DNA of 64,000 bases from Ceratopteris richardii (GCA_020310875.1 CM035416.1:79315778-79379777), one strand, 5' to 3'. Shown: positions 40,071-52,775, counted from the stretch's first letter. Notes: generated by a model not told the origin, from the sequence alone. Numbers and translations are program-made.

Positions 40071-41306
40071 GTCTGCAGTAGACTCAAATGGTTGGTACTT
40101 TGATAGAGGGGCAACCAAACATATTACCTTGCGACGTAGTTTCTTCACTTCATTTGAGCTTGCCCCTACAGGGAATACTATCACATACACCAACAACTCC
40201 TTATCCTATCATGAGAGTTGGTAAGATCATTGTGATTACATGTGATGGTAGTTCTTTCACTTTGTCAGATGCTTTATTTATGCCAAGGATCAAGAAAAAA
40301 TTGTTATTAGTTTTTGCATTAGCCAAGATTGGCTTGGTTGTGAAATTTGTTGATGATAGATGTACAGTTCATGATCTTTCAAATGGCGACATGATTATTG
40401 CTTCTGGCAATTTATGTTGTGGGCTGTATAAGCTCATAGAATATGAAAAATCTATGAATGATTCAGCATATGCAGTACATGATTCTCAGGCTTTGTCAGA
40501 TGCAAAGCTTTGACATGCACACTTTGGTCATCTGAATTTTGCTAGTTTGCTATGCCTATAGAAATCTGTAATGGTGTCCTCTTTGCCCAAACTTGAGGCA
40601 CCCAGAAAACATATCGGTGAAGGCTGTATCTTGGTCAAACTGCAGTGTTACTCCTTTCCAAAAGATGGTTTAGTTCAAGCTACTTAGAAATTGCCGCTTG
40701 TTCATAGTGATGTCTATGGTCTTATGCAGACACCCTCTTTTGGAAACTATCTTTACTTCATGACTTTCATTGATGATTTTTCCAAGTATGCATGGATATA
40801 TCCATTGAAAGCAAAGTCTGAAGTCTTCATGTGCTTCAAATAGTTTTTGTTTTTGGCTAAAAATCTGTGAGCATGTAAAATGGGCACCCTCGGTTCTAAT
40901 TCAGGGGGGATATATGTCTTGTAACTTTAATGCATTTCTGGTTGAACATGGGATAAAACATCAATGTACAGTTTCATATACACCTCAACAGGATGGAGTT
41001 GCCAAACAAAAGAACAGGTCACTCATGGATATGGCGAGGTGTATGGTTATAAGCCAGGCTTTACCACATAGTTTATGGCTTGAGGCTGTCATGTGTGCAA
41101 CATATGTACTTAAGAGGTGTCCCACTAAAGCACTACAGTCTATCACTCCATATGAGGCTTGGCATGATTGCAAGACATCTATTATTCATCTGCATGTTTT
41201 TGGTTCTCTAGCATATGCATTAGTGCTTGAACAATATCACAGGAAATTGGATGATAAATCAATAAAATGTATTTTCGTTGGGTACACTTATGAAAGCAAA
41301 GGCTAG
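40071..41306 (+). pseudogene. Copia G protease and integrase
   Basis: Protease: GWYFDRGATKHITLRR, where the expected D-S-G reads D-R-G. The GAG-pre-integrase zinc module is around 40515-40640 (HAHFGHLNFASLLCL, then EGCILVKLQC). Core pieces: LVHSDVYG (Asp), TFIDDFSKYAWIYPLK and SYTPQQDGVAKQKNRSL, where the catalytic Glu of VAERKN reads Lys (AKQKN). The C-terminal part has FGSLAYALVLEQYHRKLDD and KCIFVGYTYESKG. Several stops and frame changes. Non-functional on both catalytic sites. Confidence 0.87.
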
Positions 41307-41336
41307 CGTCTGTATCATCCATAAACTAAACGCATT

Positions 41337-43201
41337 TTGGTTAGCTATGATGTTTTTTTTGTGGAAGATGCTATTCAGCCTTTACTTTCATGTACGAAGG
41401 AGACATGTGTTAGCTCCAAAGTCATGTATGATACTTTGTTGCCTCTTTTTATAGGTGAACAGTCTAGTGCTAGTCCTATTGAGGCAACTTCTCAGCCTCT
41501 AAAGGTTTCATGTGATGATGCAAATCATACCATTTCTGATGTAGATTTGCATGATGCACTTGTTTATGAGAGAGAAAACATTAAGGAGATAGAAACTATG
41601 CCAAAATGGCTAGTGAAGGCTTTGCAAGATAGCAAATTAGATACACCTCTATCATACCGTACTCGTTCATGCTCTCATAGTGCCTCTTTTGCATTAGATT
41701 GCTATGCTATGGTTGCCTCTAGTCTCTATGATGAGATTGAGCCTATTTTGTTTGATGAAGCACAAAATTCTGAACGGTGGATGGCTGCAATGCAATCTGA
41801 ATATGATGCTATCATGAAAAATGGTACCTGGTCTTTATGTGACTTGCCTCCTAACAAGAAGACCATTGACACTAAGTGGGTATGCAAGGTGAAGCATAAA
41901 CCTAATGGAAGAGTTGACAAGTATAAGGCTAGTCTTGTTGCCAAAGGTCATGCACAGGAAAGGGGCATTGATTTTGATGAAACCTTTGCACCTACATGCT
42001 AAATGACTATTTTTCATAGCATCTATGCACTTGCAGCTCATCATGGTTGGAATGTACATTAGTTGCATTAAAATTGCATTTTTGAATGGTGACTTGCATG
42101 AAGAAGTGTATGTTTTTCAGCCCCATGAATTTTTGCAAAAAGGGCATGAAAACTAGGTGTGTAGGTTAAAGAAGGCATTATATGGTTAAAACAAGCACCA
42201 CATGCTTGGTATGAAAAGATGCATGCTTACCTAATGGCACATGGTTTTGAGAACACTCCCACTGAAAGCACCTTATATGTTAAGTGTGCAAATGATGTGC
42301 TTCTAATCATTGTGGTGTACGTTGATGACATGCTGATGAGTGGTCCTCATGAGAAGCATATTGATAATTTTAATACAATTGATGGCGGAATAGCTTTGTG
42401 TGGAACAAAATATATTGACACATTATTGCAATATTTTGGCCTTGAAGACTATAAAACTATTGCCACTCCTATGGAAACAAGTTTACAATTGATTCTTCAT
42501 GATGGTGGAGATGCATTTGATGTTGTTCTCTATCATCAAAGAGTTGGATGCTTCGTTTAGTTTGCATTACCTGGCTAGATATTCAGTTTGTCATCGCATA
42601 GGTGACTAGGTTTATGCATTGCCCAAGAGTCAAGCATTGGTAGGTAGTTAAGCACATCTTTCACTACTTGAGTGGTACCCAGCTACTTGGATTATGTTAT
42701 CCCAAGGGGGGATCACTACCGCCAGATTTACATGCTTTTCTTCACTCTAACTGGACTGGTTGATATGACACTCGTGTGTCCACTAGTGGTTTTTGGTTCA
42801 TGCTTGGTAGCTCATGCATATCTTGGCTAAGCAAGAAGGAGCCTACTATGGCCACTTCCAATTGTGAGGTTGAGTATAAGGCAGCTTTAACAACAACTAT
42901 TGGGTGTGTGTGGCGTAGACGCCTTATGGTTGATTTTGGTATGGGTCATTCTTCTACCATCACCATCTTCACTAACACTAAGAGCGCATTGGCAATTGGG
43001 AGGAACCCTATGTTCCATGCTCGGACTAAGCACATTGAGGTGCATTATCATTATGTCAGGGAGAGGTTCTCTGTTGGAGAGATCAACTTGGCATATGTGC
43101 CCATGCAGGAGAACATTGCAAACCTTTTCACGAAGGCTCTGCCTAGGGAGAAGTTTGAAGCTTTCTGCAAAGCTTTGGGCTTACTTCCTTTTGTGGATTG
43201 A
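41337..43201 (+). pseudogene. Copia G reverse transcriptase and RNase H
   Basis: RT pieces: YDAIMKNGTWSLCDLPPNKK, YKASLVAKGHAQERGIDFDETFAP (41337-42002), LKKALYG and KQAPHAWYEKMHAY near 42170-42225, and LIIVVYVDDMLMSG (YVDD, 42300). Between 42360 and 42400 the RT is shortened relative to H. RNase H at 42760-43201: STSGFWFMLGSSCISWLSKK, NCEVEYKAALTTTIGCVW, FTNTKSALAIGRNPMFHART and ENIANLFTKALPREKFE. Stops near 42000 and 42130 and frameshifts throughout. Confidence 0.9.
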
Positions 43202-43274
43202 TTCCACATAGCTTGGCACTTCCTTATACATGAGTGCCAGCTCCTTATTCACAGAATCACTCCTAGGGGGGATT

Positions 43275-43503
43275 TGTTGATATATTTAGGTAGTGATAAG
43301 TGTGAACACACTAGGACTATCGGGGCAGTTTTTCCATCTTTAGAAGGTTTTTTCCCCTAGCTTGTATATACACATATAGCCCTAATGGGTTACTTATCGT
43401 TGCACATTCTAGTGGTAATATATGCAGTATTGTGTGTTATGCTCCAAGCTTCTTCTTCTTCCTTGTGATGTTCGCATGCTTCCACAGAGGTCTAACTCCA
43501 ACA
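43275..43503 (+). mobile_element. 3' LTR of copia G
   Basis: TGTTGATATATTTAGG...CTAACTCCAACA, 229 bp, after the purine tract tcctaggggggattt. It has ttgtatatacacatatag as a TATA-like core and gcttcttcttcttccttgtg near the end. Its inverted partner is 44646-44874. Confidence 0.9.
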
Positions 43504-44645
43504 CCTGTTGATAGTTCATTCAAATTTTTTCTTTACCTTGTATATCCACCTTGGTCCTATGATCTTCATAAATGAAGTCTTGGGTAATAACTCCCAAGTT
43601 TAGTTTTTATATAGGGCTTCAATCTCTTCCTCCATGGCATTCACCCACTCAGGCTTCTTCTTTGTTTCCTCATAAGATGAGGGCTCCTAAGAGCTTGTAC
43701 CATGTGTCAAATAAATTGAGTGTTTAGTGGCCAACTATGTATCATAGCCATACCTTTCTGGCCTCTGCTTTTCTCTACTTGACCTTCTCATTCTTTGTTG
43801 AGGGGATTCTCCTACATCCCTATCTCCTGCACTTTGGATTTGCCTTTAGAGTTCCAAGGATTAACTTCTCTCCTTGGATTCTTCTGATCATCTTAAGAGT
43901 CACTTGATGCTTCAAGTGTGTGATCATTCTTTCTTGATAGAATTGTAAATTCCTCCTCTAGGTCCTAAGGTAGCTTGATCATCCTACAAGAACCATGATT
44001 TCTTTTCATCAAACACAACATCTCTACTTACAATGATTTATTTTTTGCTTGGATTGTACAATCTATGACCTTTTTTATTAAGGTCATAGCCAATCAATAT
44101 ACATTTCTTTGCCTTAGGGTCCAATTTACCTCTAATCCATGAAGGTATGTGTGCATATGCAATGCACCCAAATATCCTACAACAAATCAAGCTAGATCTT
44201 CTTCCATTCCATGCCTCATATGGAGTCAGGTCATCCAGAGCCTTTGATGGGAGTCTATTCACCAAATAAGCGGGAGTAGATACTACCTTTACCCACAAGT
44301 AGTTGGGAAGTTTCTTCTCATTGAGCATCAGCCTTGCAGCATCCATAATTGTCTTATTTCTTCTCTTTGCGACTCATTTTGCTCAAGAGTCTATCTAATG
44401 ATGATTCCCTTTTTATTTCTCTCTCTTAGATATAAGAATCAAAGTAATGGGATAAACATTCTCCCCCTTGATGTAACCTTAGTCTTTTTAGGTCTTTGAA
44501 TGTTTGGTTTTCCACAAGAGCTAAGTAATTTTTTTTTAACATGAAAATACTTCAGCTTCATGCTTCATGAAATACAACATAGTCCATCTTCTACAATCAT
44601 ATCTCAATGACACTGTATCTTTATCCAAAAATTGAAGGTTCCTTG
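43504..44645 (-). pseudogene. Copia I: integrase C-terminus and pre-RT linker
   Basis: A D-like copia on the minus strand, lying between the LTRs of G and H. Integrase part at 44346-44038: MDAARLMLNEKKLPNYLWVKV, LVNRLPSKALDDLTPYEAWN, CRIFGCIAYAHIPSWIRG and KCILIGYDLNKKGHRLYNPS. To the left (43950-43504) are degraded pre-RT and RT-start sequences resembling D around 11450-11700. Similar to D but independently decayed. The rest of its coding region appears again at 47710-48640. Confidence 0.8.
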
Positions 44646-44874
44646 TGTTGGAGTCAGACATCTGTGGAAGCACACGAACATCACAAGGAAGAAGAAGAAG
44701 CTTGGAGCACAACACAATACTGAATGTATTACCACTAGAATGTATAAAGATAAGTAGCCTATTAGGGCAATAGGCATATATACAAGCCGGGGGGAAACAA
44801 CCTCCTAAAGAGGGAAAAAAGTGCCTCGGCGGTCTTAGTGTGTTCACACACATCACCAGCTAAATATATCAACA
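44646..44874 (-). mobile_element. 3' LTR of copia H
   Basis: Plus strand TGTTGGAGTCAGACATC...ATATATCAACA, 229 bp. Reversed, it aligns end to end with the G LTR with a few dozen substitutions by eye, sharing gctccaagcttcttcttctt and cctagtggtaata-type blocks. Confidence 0.9.
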
Positions 44875-44899
44875 AATCCCCCCTGGGAGTGATGCAGTG

Positions 44900-46215
44900 A
44901 ACATGAAGCTGACACTCATGTATAAGGAAGTGCCAAGCTATGTGGAAATCACTCCACAAAAGGAAGTAAGCCCAAAGCTTTGCGGAACGCTTCAAAATTC
45001 TCCCTAGGTAGAGCCTTTGTGAAAAGGTTTGCAATGTTCTCCTATGTGGGCGCATATGCCAAGCTGACCTCCCCAGCAGAGAACCTCTCCCTAACATAAT
45101 GATAATGCACCTCAATGTGCTTAGTGTGAGCATGGAACACAAGGTTCCTCACAACTGCCAATGTGCTCTGACTATTAGCAAAGATGGTGGTGGTAGAAGA
45201 CTAAACACCAAATCAGCCATAAGGCATCTGAGCCACACACACTCAACAGTCACTGTGAAAGCTTCCCTATACTCAACATCACAACTGGAAGTGGCCATAG
45301 TAGGCTGCTTCTTGCTCAACCAAGATATACATGAGCTACCAAGAAGGAAGCAAAAGCCACTAGTGTACACACGAGTGTCATAGCAACAAGCCCAATCAGA
45401 ATCAGAAAAAGCATGCAAATCTGGTGGTAGTGATCCGCCCTTGGGATAAAACAACCCAAGTAGCCGATTACCACTCAAGTAGCAAAAGATGCACTTAAGC
45501 GCCTATCAATGCTTTACTCTTGGGCAATGCATAAACCTACTCATCTATGAGACAACAAACTGAATATTTGGCTGAGTAATGCATAAGTAAATCAAGCATC
45601 CAAGAACCTATTGATAGAGGAAAACATCAAATGCATCTCCAACATCATGAAAACTTAGTCATAAACCTGTCTCCATAGGAGTGGCAATAGGTTTATAGTT
45701 GTCAAGGCCAAAACGTTGCAATAATGTGTCAATATATTTCATTTGACACAAAGCCATTCCACCATCTAGGTGCATAAACTGAATGCCCAAATAATGATGC
45801 AAATGCCCCAAGTTAGAAATCTCAAATGAGGCATGTAATGAGCCTTGAAATCAGCAATATGCTTCTCATAAGGACCAGTGAATAGCACGTCATCAACATA
45901 CACCACAATGATCAGAAGTACATCATTAGCACGCTTGACATATAAGGTGCTTTCAGTTGGACTGTTCTCAAAACCATGTGCAATCAGATAGGCATGTACC
46001 TTCTCATACCAAGCACATGGTGCTTGCTTTAAACCATTTAATGCCTTCTTTAACCTACACACCTCGTTTTCATGCCCTTTCTCCACCAAGCCAAAGGGCT
46101 AAAAAACATACACTTCTTCATGCAAGTCACCATTCAGAAATGTTGTTTTAATGTCCAACTGATGTACATAAAAACCATGATGAGCTACAAGTGCACATAT
46201 GCTACGAACAGTAGT
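44900..46215 (-). pseudogene. Copia H RNase H and reverse transcriptase
   Basis: RNase H in two frames: DLHAFSDSDWACCYDTRVYTSG, FLLGSSCISWLSKKQPTMATSS and VEYREAFTVTVECVW (45478-45149). Its last part near 45140-44990 reads HIEVHYHYVRERFSAGEV-type in the right frame. RT at 46089-45766: CRLKKALNGLKQAPCAWYEKV, ESTLYVKRANDVLLIIVVYVDD (YVDD). Between 45750 and 45480 it is degraded. Same order and motifs as element G. Confidence 0.85.
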
Positions 46216-47640
46216 CATTCAGCAATTAGGAGCAAAGGTTTCATCAAAATCAAGGCCTCTTTCTGCAAAGTATCATACATGTCTTTGGAGCTATTAGATG
46301 TCTCCTTAGTATATGAAAGCAATGGCTGAATAGCATCTTCCACAAAAACAACATCACGCCTAACGAGAATGCGTTTAGTCTGTGGATGATACAGATGATA
46401 GCCTTTACTTTCATAACCATACCCAACAAAAATACATTTTAGTGCTTTATCATCCAATTTTCTACGATGTTGTTCAGGCACTAATGCATATGCCAGACAA
46501 CCAAAAACACGCAGATGAGCAATAGATGGCTTGCGATCATGCCAAGCCTCATATGGAGTGATAGACTGTAGCGCTTTAGTGGGACACCTGTTAAGTACAT
46601 ATGCTGCACATATGACAACCTCAAGCTAGAAACTATGTGGTAAAGCCTGACTCTTGACCATACACCTCGCCATCTCCATGAGTGACCTGTTCTTCCGTTC
46701 AGCAAATCTATTCTGTTGATGTGTATACGACATTGTACACTGGTGTTTTATCCCACGTTCAGCCAGAAATGCATTAAAATCAGAGGACATATAGCCCCCC
46801 TTGATTAGAACGGAGGATGCCCATTTTACATGCTGACAAATTTTCAGTCAAAACCAAAATCTTTTTGAAGCATATGAATACTTCGGACTTTGCTTTTAAT
46901 GGATATACCCATGCATGCTTGGAAAAATCATCAATGAAAGTCACGAAGTAAGGATAACTTCCAAAAGAAGGTGTTTGCATAGGACCACAAACATCACTAT
47001 GTACAAGCTGCAATTTCTGAGTAGCCCGAACTGAACCATCTTTTGGAAATGAGGAATGCTGTATTTTGCCCAAAATACAGCCTTCACAAGTATGTTTTCC
47101 AAGTGCCTCAAGTTTAGGCAAAAAGGACACCATTTCAGATTTTTGTAGGCATAGCAAGCTAGCAAAATTCAGATGACGAAAGTGTGCATGCCAAAGCTTT
47201 GCATCTAACATAGCGTGAGAATCATGTACTGCACATGCCGAATCATTTATAGATCTTTCATAGTCTATGAGCTTATACAGCCCATGACATAAAATGCTAG
47301 AAGATCACGTTTCCATTTCACAGATCATGAACTCTACATCTGTCATCAACAAATTTCACAACCAAGCCAATCTTGGCTAATGCAGAAACTAATAACAGAT
47401 TTTTCTTGATCCCTGGCACAAAGCATCTGACAAAGTGAAAGAACTACCATCAGTAGTAGTCAAAATGATCTTACAAACTCCCATGACAAGATAAGAGGAG
47501 TTGTTGGCACATGTGACAGAATTCCCTGTAGGTGCAGGCTTGACTGAAGAGAAGAAACTGCGCTGCGAGGTAATATGTTTGGTTGCCCCACTGTCAAAGT
47601 GCCAAACATCTGAGTCTACTGCATACATGCACTGGTCATG
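46215..47640 (-). pseudogene. Copia H protease and integrase
   Basis: Protease at 47628-47389: DVWHFDSGATKHITSQRSFF with an intact D-S-G. GAG-pre-integrase at 47211-47060: LWHAHFRHLNFASLLCLQKS ... CEGCILGKIQHSSF. Core: LVHSDVCGPMQTPSFGSYPYF (Asp), TFIDDFSKHAWVYPLKAKSEV and LRSNQGG, where the second catalytic Asp reads Asn. Downstream pieces: 46705-46481 and 46481-46215 (MPEQHRRKLDDKALKCIFVGY, YESKGYHLYHPQTKRILVRRD). Frameshifts and stops separate the parts. Confidence 0.87.
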
Positions 47641-47709
47641 AGAAGATGGTTCAAAACTGCAAACAGTAGTAAATGTCCATGTAGAGGTTCATAGCTATGG
47701 TGAAGACCA

Positions 47710-48165
47710 CATTTTTCATCAACTTTGATTCCATTGATGAATTTCCTCAAAATTTTTGCTCTTTATTAATGAACTCTCCAATGCTTCCAATTTGTTCTAC
47801 AATGTCCTTCATCTTGGTGACAAAGTCAATCACACTTTGCTTGGACATCTTCTTGAGTGTTGTAAACTCCATCCATAGTTGATTCTTCTTGGATTTGGTA
47901 CTTGAGGAGAGGAATGTTTTGAGATATCAAGCTCAACATATGATGATCCAAGATGACATGTATTACTTTTTCATTTCTCTGACATGTATAGTGGTCAAAC
48001 TAGTATATGTCATGGATACTTCATTGAGATTTACTAGATTTATCTACCAATAGTGATGGCACATTTGTCTCTTTCCAGCTTACTCATTTATGTTCTATTC
48101 TTTATATATTCGCTAGTTGTATTGTTTTTTAGGTCATTCTTGTATATTTCTTTTATGTAATAGAA

Positions 48166-48196
<31 letters not shown>

Positions 48197-48640
48197 AAGA
48201 AGAAGAAGAAGAATTTTTTTCTTCCTTGCCTCAATTTCTGTGTGCTCCTCTTTGATTGTGAGAGCATGTGTGTGTGTGTGTATGAGCTCTCTTCCTTATC
48301 TCCTTCCTCATGAAAGAATCCTTCTAGAGCATTACATGTCTCCTGAGATTTCTGAAAACTCCTCATGTGAGGGAGTAAAAAGAGAAAGATAGAGCTGAGA
48401 ATGTATGATCTTGCCAAAGCATCCTTTGAGCACCATGAATTCAACCTTTCTTGCTCCTCTTGTGTTGGTTGGTCCTTGATTCTGAGTATTCGCATCATCT
48501 CATCTCTAGATATGTATCCATATAAGTTCCTTCCTTGTAGATAGGCCTCCATTCTAAGTTACCATGCTGAGTAGCTACCTCGATCCAATTTATCAATAGA
48601 CCAGGGGAACATGATGACTAGTCTTTATCTTTGTTCTCAT
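47710..48640 (-). pseudogene. Copia I gag, split by a small insertion
   Basis: Two halves of a D-like UBN2 gag. The N-terminal half (48552-48310) reads MEAYLQGRNLYGYISRDEMMR and NSWCSKDALARSYILSSIFLFLLPH. The C-terminal half (47900-47710) reads NQLWMEFTTLKKMSKQSVIDF and TKMKDIVEQIGSIGEF. About 390 bp (about 47920-48310) without D homology separate them, including a GAA repeat. A weak primer site (tggtatgaga) near 48635-48645 leads into the LTR. Confidence 0.78.
48162..48212. repeat. GAA trinucleotide repeat
   Basis: About 16 uninterrupted AGA/GAA units inside the insertion in copia I gag. Confidence 0.95.
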
Positions 48641-48645
48641 ACCAC

Positions 48646-49694
48646 TATGAATAGGTGATGGGATTAGTCTAAATATGAGAGAGTGTTGGAAAAAAACATG
48701 TTCAAAACTAGCCAAAGTAGCTTCATGATTAATTATTGAAAACCTTTAGCTTGCAAAATATGCATTAGGAACATCATAGTCCTTTAGAACATCATTCATA
48801 TATAGCTGTGAAAAAGAAGATAAGTTGGGATATCACAAAATTTGAAAAATCCTTTTATTTTTGGATGAGAATCTCCCAAGAAAATGTTCAGATCTCATAG
48901 CTTGGTACAAATTAGCAAAAGAGATTTTTCAAACTTTCATTAAGTTTTAAGCTAATCAAAGCAAGTTATTTCATTAATTTAGACTTATTATGCAGTGATC
49001 TATGATTTTAAGAAGTTTGCAGGGTCACCCTGAGTTTTTAAAAAGAAGAAGTCATGCAGACAAAGTCACACTCAAACATTCATATCTTGTGATCTACACA
49101 TCCAATTTGATGAAAATTTGTATGTAAGATCATAACACTCCGATCTAAGTGGTTCAAGTTATAGATTGGATACTAATAATCTATACACTTCAAAATGGAC
49201 CAAAGAAAATGAATGTGTAACTCAAAGTACTTCAACAATAAACAGAGAATGATTAGTTAATCAAAATGATCATAATGTGTATTGATATTGCACATATGAT
49301 ACAAATGATTTGTGAAGGACTTCTCTCACGTTAGGAGAGTACAATGTATACTCATAACCTAAGCTCAAATCTTACTAATGTCGTGCATATCCCACAACAT
49401 AAAGGTAGTGTATACTTTTTAAGCTTGAGAGTGGCTGAATCTTCTACCTAAAAGGTATTCCTAAATCTTAGGTGGTAGTTTGAAGTTTTGATAAAAAAGT
49501 TTCATGGATTTTGGATCTCATCAAGTTACAAGTTTTGCTCCTTATCACTTTCACAATTAACTAAGATAAATTGAAGATGTCAACCTTTGAGACTTAAAAA
49601 CATAAATTTCAATTGATTTTCATTTGTGCGTGATAATTTTGAGATAAATCCAAGAGCATAGGTCAAGCTCTTGGGCTTGCACCTTGCACCAACA
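48646..49694 (-). mobile_element. Probable 5' LTR of copia I
   Basis: The left end lies beside the weak primer site (taccac then tatgaataggtgatgg, compare taccac tgtgaagagagatgg in D). The right end is gcaccttgcaccaaca, compare aaaatgcaccaaca in D. The 1,049 bp is longer than the D LTR and the middle does not obviously align, so an insertion or wrong boundary is possible. Confidence 0.5.
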
Positions 49695-51529
49695 GTATGC
49701 CCTTAATTGAGTTTATACATGTAGAAGAACTAGAAGAAATGAAGCTGACAAGTGATGAAGAGGAACTAATGGGCAAGGGCAAGGAGTTGAAGTTCAAGTC
49801 AAGCCAATGATGGAAGAACCAAAAGCAATGTGAAGATAAAAAAAATAGAGGGTGATGAAAAAACGTGAGGATCAAGTTTGTGAGCAGTCAATTGAAGAAG
49901 GAGAAAGTTAAAAAGGAGAGGTGAAATATCCAAGCCAAAAGATGTTCATACCACAAAAATGTAGGCAAAAAAGTCTAATAGGGGAAGGTACAACGTTGAT
50001 AGATTTGCAAATGATGCATCTTTTATGAAGAATGTTGCTTATATGAAAAAGTAATGGAGAAACAAGAGTCAGAGTTGTATGAGGATATAAGAAGGTTTAA
50101 AGAATGGAATGAAGCTATGGAAGAAGAAGTTAATGCACTCAAGAAAAAATATACATGGACATTGGTGCCAAGGAAAAAGAAGATGAACGTGATTGGCTTG
50201 TATACAGTCATACTAAGACCAAAATCCACGTTATTAGCAAATGGATTTGCTCAAACACATGTTATTGACAATGATGAGACCTTTAGTCCTATAAAGCCTC
50301 AATTCATAAGACCTCTCATAGCTATTGCTACAAGAAAGCATTGAGACATCTATCAACTAGATGTGAAGAATGCTTCCGTGAATGGAGACATAGAAGAACT
50401 AGTTTCAATGGATCAACCCCAAGGTTATGAAGATAGTAGGTATCAAAAGCATGTTTGCAAGTTAAAGAAGGCATTATATGGTCTCAAGAAAGTCTCTAGG
50501 ACATTGAATCAAGAGGTAGGAAACTATCTTAGAAGGTGTGGCTACATTCAAAGCAAGGTAGATCCCTCTCTCTACTTGAAGAAGAAAGGCAATGAGGTAG
50601 TATACATCTATATCTATGCGGATGATTTGATTCCTATAGGGAATGAACAAGAAGATTTGAAGTACGTAAAGAGTAAACTTAGATCAGATTTGGGAAGCTT
50701 GAAGTTTTTTTTTTTTTGGACTAGAAGTAGTGTACCAATAGCAAGGTATACATTTTCCTCAAAGAAAATGCATACCTCATGTGTTGGATATGTTTGGCCT
50801 CACAAAATGCGAGCCTCTGAGTAATCCAATGGAATTTAACCTAAATCTAACATCTATACTAGGGAATGAAATGGAGAACTTGCATTTATACAAGTCAATT
50901 TTCGGACCAATACTATATGCAACTATTACAAGACCAGACATATGCTATGCAATAAGAGTATTGTCTCAATCCACACTTAATTGCAACAAAGAGATTTCTT
51001 ATATGCTTGAATCATGTAATAATTTAATACGTTTTCTATCCCTTTGGATGTAATATGCAAGTTGAATTTTATACTATTGTTGTTTGGGTAGGATTAAAGT
51101 AATATAGGAGGAGTACTAGTGAGTGTGCAATAACCCTACGTGGAAGATTGGTCACATGGAAGTAAAAAAAACCCACAATGGAATTTTCATCAATGAAGGC
51201 TGAGTAAAGATAACTTACCCAAGATATATGTGGAAGGATGTTTTTGAAGATCTCAACATGCAGGGAAAACAATTTCAAATAAGATGTGATAATATGGGTG
51301 GTGTTTACCTTTCTTCCAATCATATGTTTCATGCAAGGAATAAAAGCACTCAAATAAATTATCAATTTGCAAGGGAAGATATTTTCAAATTATTTGTAGG
51401 TACTTGTGAATACCAATGATCAACTTGCAGATATGTTCATAAAAGTTTTGGACTCAAATAAACTCTACAAGTTCAAGCATGCTCCTAGAGTCAAGGAGAT
51501 TGGATGATGGATTGAAGCTTAAGGGGTAA
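49695..51529 (+). pseudogene. Copia J reverse transcriptase and RNase H
   Basis: Plus-strand copia, 5'-truncated. A degraded pre-RT linker (49695-50050) comes first. RT: FKEWNEAMEEEVNALKKKYTW, LLANGFAQTHVIDNDETFSP (50054-50344), [36 protein letters not shown] and VYIYIYADDLIPIGNEQ (Y-A-D-D, 50610) up to about 50720. An oligo-T run near 50706-50717 breaks the frame. Next come MLDMFGLTKCEPLSNPMEFN and ITRPDICYAIRVLSQ (50781-51053). RNase H is degraded, with NKSTQINYQFAREDIFKLF near 51340-51400 where KHI-E-x-HYHFVRE is expected. It ends in a purine-rich ttaaggggtaa before TGTTGAAAG. Confidence 0.87.
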
Positions 51530-52775
51530 TGTTGAAAGATTAAGCTTGAATTTAGGGCTTTCATTGGACCAATAAGAATGAAGAACCTTTTGCACGATAT
51601 TGCTCAGCAAAAATCTTTCCCAGGTGATTGATTTCTTTGTTAACTAGCCTAAACTCTTTTTGAATTTTGAATAAAAATACCATGGAGATAAACACATTTA
51701 TTGCATTTGTAAGATATATTAGGAGTGTACTTACTCCAAGTAGTAGCCCCCTTGCCTAGTTGCTAAAGTTAATCCCCCTACTTGCTTAGTTTTCTCATAG
51801 GAAATCTCTACTAGCACACATAATACATGGCATTGTAAGGATATCTTGGAAGAACTATTTGTGTCTATTCTCGTATCCATCTTATAACGTTTTGTTACAT
51901 TTTTCTAACTTATGCACAGAAAATATCTTGGGGGTTCTCCAAGTGAACTACTAAAATTCTTTGAAATAGTGAGGTAATTTCTGCGAGAAGTGAACTTGGG
52001 AGGCCCATTGTGTTCTACCTATATTGGGAAGTGTTCTCGTCTCCTATTATGGTATTGCTACCATAAATGTTCATCTCGTTTTTCACCATAAGTGTAATAA
52101 AATGATCCAATTATAGTGCCGAATTCCTTGATATATATTGAGTTTTTCAAGGCTTGACTAATATAGATTGAATGATTTACAATGGTCCAAAATTATCACT
52201 ACAAGAATTTTACCATAGGAACCTTGGAAAACGATGATGTCAAGAAAAAAACTATTTCTTGGTATACTCATCGATATCTCTGTTGGTATGTCCATCAATA
52301 AAGCAATCAATATAAGAGCAAAATAAATGGTTTTCCACTAGTGTTAGCTAGTGGGTCATTAGCCTCCCTTGATGTTGTGTGGCTTCAAGTCCCATGGGTT
52401 ACATTGGTGGCACACACTCTCATCCACATGTTCTGATGAAATCAAACTAGCTCCTTTGGGGATTTATTAGCCTTCAGGCACATTCATTGGACAATATCAT
52501 CAATGGCATGGGCCATTGTCTCTGTGATAGTTCTACTTCATCTCAAACCAATCTCCTCATCTGGCCTTGGGGTTGTTGCTTCCCAATTCCTACCTATACT
52601 AGGTCTTTAGGCTTTGATCATTCCTAGTAAATGCTAAGAATTCTACCCATGCTTGTGTGAGATTTAGGGGGTCCCATGAGTACTATGCCTCTTCATTCTA
52701 CTTTCAATCAATTCAAGCTATTTGAAGGTGTAGATAACAACATCGAATTTCCCTTTAAAAATAATTGTTGTGAAT
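51530..52775 (+). mobile_element. Copia J 3' LTR (left end only) and unassigned sequence
   Basis: The LTR starts TGTTGAAAGATTAAGC at 51530 after the polypurine tract. Its right end is not identifiable without a second copy. From about 52200 to 52775 I see no gene or repeat. Confidence 0.5.

Larger units (their letters stand above)
39420..43503 (+). mobile_element. Copia element G (plus), 5'-truncated
   Basis: Gag through RNase H followed by a polypurine tract (about 43262-43274) and a 229-bp 3' LTR. No 5' LTR or primer site is seen to the left. It belongs to the same family as H (minus, 44646-47700): both encode matching proteins and LTRs of equal length. Confidence 0.9.
44646..47700 (-). 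mobile_element. Copia element H (minus), 5'-truncated, inside copia I
   Basis: 3' LTR (44646-44874), polypurine tract (aaatcccccctgggag, 44874-44890), then RNase H, RT, integrase and protease to about 47700, where D-like gag of copia I begins. The 5' LTR, primer site and gag are missing. It sits tail to tail with G. Confidence 0.87.

Noticed and set aside
48117..48392. Arg-rich ORF (plus) and Phe-rich ORF (minus)
   Set aside because: Products of the GAA repeat read in two directions.
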